Source of the DNA: Streptomyces yangpuensis
GTDB lineage: Bacteria; Actinomycetota; Actinomycetes; Streptomycetales; Streptomycetaceae
Assembly (NCBI RefSeq): GCF_001005295.1
Contig: NZ_LBMK01000003.1
Location: forward strand, 24,707-56,757
Length of the DNA stretch: 32,051 bases
Reading direction: 5' to 3'
The position numbers were made by a program, and so were the translations under genes. Position 1 is the first letter of the stretch; every line of letters starts with the position of its first letter. A model generated the notes under the pieces. That model did no database searches. It saw nothing but the letters and a program-made list of their open reading frames with translations, and was not told where the DNA came from. Positions 31,565 through 32,051 of the stretch are shown here, piece by piece.

Positions 31565-31609
31565 TAGGCCATGTCGGACTCGAACCGACAACCAACGGAT
31601 TAAAAGTCC
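31565..31609. repeat. attR: 45-bp repeat within intact tRNA-Lys
   Basis: These bases are identical to 2367-2411. The repeat covers the tRNA from the anticodon loop to its 3' end plus one or two flanking bases, so integration restores a complete tRNA with element-borne sequence. Confidence 0.95.
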
Positions 31610-31638
31610 GCTGCTCTGCCAATTGAGCTAATGGCCCT
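31566..31638 (-). tRNA. tRNA-Lys (TTT), integration target
   Basis: The minus strand folds as a 73-base tRNA. The acceptor GGGCCAT pairs with ATGGCCT (first pair G-U), the D-arm is GCTC...GAGC, and the anticodon stem GCGGA/TCCGT carries the loop CTTTTAA with anticodon TTT at 31603-31605. The T-arm is GTCGG-TTCGAGT-CCGAC. CCA is not encoded. The 3' half is supplied by the integrated element. Confidence 0.95.
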
Positions 31639-31819
31639 CCGGGTGCTCACCCCAGAGCATAGCCGGACAGCGCCGGTCAGCCGATCGGGTATCGACCGAC
31701 CGGCCTGTCGGCGTCAGTTCGGGGGCGGGCCAGCGGCCGGGACGCGGGGGACGGAAACCCTTCCATGCCGGGCGATCGGGATGCCTGACGCCTTGTCACC
31801 GGCAGGTCGCACACCATGC

Positions 31820-31860
31820 GACAGGGCCCCCACGACCGGAGGAGTCGTGGGGGCCCTGTC
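31820..31860 (-). terminator. strong hairpin terminator of the DEAD-box helicase gene
   Basis: A perfect 17-bp stem (31820-31836 with 31844-31860) has a 7-base loop. It lies 23 bp past the stop of the minus-strand helicase gene. The stem is long enough to act in both directions and so also shields the tRNA side. Confidence 0.88.
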
Positions 31861-31882
31861 AGGAGTTCTTGCTCAGCTGCTG

Positions 31883-32051
31883 TCAGCCGTTGCGCTTCCA
31901 GCGCGGCTTGTCGTCGCGGCGGCCGAAGCCACCGGCGGGACGGTCGTCACGGCGGAAACCACCACGGTCGCCACCACGGTCACCGCGGTCGTCACGGTTG
32001 AAGCCACCCGACGGACGGTCGTCACGACGGAAACCACCCGACGGACGGTCA
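31883..32051 (-). CDS. C-terminal tail of DEAD-box RNA helicase, partial
   Basis: Only the last 55 codons are in the window. They read as repeats of RRDDRPSGGF (also RRDDRPAGGF, NRDDRGDRGG) and end RRDDKPRWKRNG. Arg/Gly/Asp-rich tails of this kind end the cold-shock-type DEAD-box RNA helicases of Streptomyces, where they bind RNA non-specifically. The helicase core lies beyond the window edge, so the call rests on the tail alone. It is chromosomal, outside attR. Confidence 0.65.
   Translation of the reverse strand, partial: DRPSGGFRRDDRPSGGFNRDDRGDRGGDRGGFRRDDRPAGGFGRRDDKPRWKRNG

Larger units (their letters stand above)
2367..31609. mobile_element. 29.2-kb integrative element in tRNA-Lys(UUU), AICE-like but without Tra
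   Basis: Two perfect 45-bp direct repeats (2367-2411, 31565-31609) bracket the region. The right copy is the 3' half of an intact tRNA-Lys; the left copy is the orphaned tRNA 3' half next to chromosomal genes. A tyrosine integrase gene ends 35 bp before the right repeat. An excisionase-like gene, a prim-pol replication gene, a replication ATPase and a GntR regulator are also present, which is the gene set of actinomycete integrative and conjugative elements (the pSAM2-like AICE family). No FtsK/SpoIIIE-like transfer gene or Spd gene is visible, and the NUDIX gene is only a stump. The element therefore appears able to excise and replicate but not to transfer by itself. Confidence 0.93.

Noticed and set aside
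31920..32051. Short tandem repeats as a possible CRISPR array
   Set aside because: The repeats are in-frame codons for RRDDRPSGGF at the helicase tail, with no spacers.

Overview
The window is high-GC actinobacterial DNA, most likely a Streptomyces chromosome. It shows strong G/C preference at third codon positions, frequent GTG/TTG starts, an initiator tRNA, a sortase-type secreted protein and the genes of an actinomycete integrative element. Chromosomal flanks lie at 1-2366 and from 31610 to the end. Between them sits a 29.2-kb integrative element inserted in a tRNA-Lys(UUU) gene. A 45-bp perfect direct repeat marks its ends (2367-2411 and 31565-31609). The intact tRNA is at the right end, and the displaced original 3' half of the tRNA is at the left end.

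Layout of the element, left to right. (1) 2412-3192: transposase debris of IS5 type and a leader region. (2) 3193-9399: three co-directional genes matching the core of the DISARM anti-phage system (drmA helicase, drmB DUF1998 protein, drmC phospholipase-D-like protein). (3) 9625-13590: a small AbrB-like protein, a Vsr-type mismatch nickase with an N-terminal extension, a C5-cytosine DNA methyltransferase, and two different GIY-YIG nucleases. The second nuclease closely resembles R.Eco29kI. No drmE or drmD is present, so a DISARM core appears to be combined with a complete Eco29kI-like restriction-modification unit and possibly shares its methylase. (4) 13600-15010: remnants of the transfer/regulation module of an actinomycete integrative conjugative element: small hypothetical genes, a short GntR regulator and the 3' stump of a NUDIX (Pif-like) gene. 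No FtsK-like Tra gene is visible, so the element is probably not self-transmissible. (5) 15168-24517: an unusual metabolic island. A TPR-type XRE regulator and a creatininase-family hydrolase face a tightly overlapping seven-gene operon encoding a phosphotransferase, an archaeal-type S-adenosylmethionine synthetase, an APH(6)/Hur-like kinase, a histidine phosphatase, a second full-length seryl-tRNA synthetase, a GT4 glycosyltransferase and a stand-alone AlaRS-like class II synthetase domain. I cannot match this set to a pathway I know. It looks like a tRNA- or aminoacyl-adenylate-dependent small-molecule pathway with built-in self-protection. (6) 24551-28996: a replication module on the minus strand (prim-pol-type primase/polymerase, AAA-type replication ATPase, excisionase-like and XRE-type DNA-binding proteins) plus a 500-bp gene-free stretch with inverted repeats that may be an origin. 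(7) 29252-31530: a conserved HTH protein and the tyrosine integrase, ending next to attR.

Together the element reads as a replicating/excising integrative element that has lost transfer genes and carries two cargos: a DISARM/R-M defence island and a biosynthesis-like synthetase operon. All assignments come from reading motifs by eye. No database search was possible.
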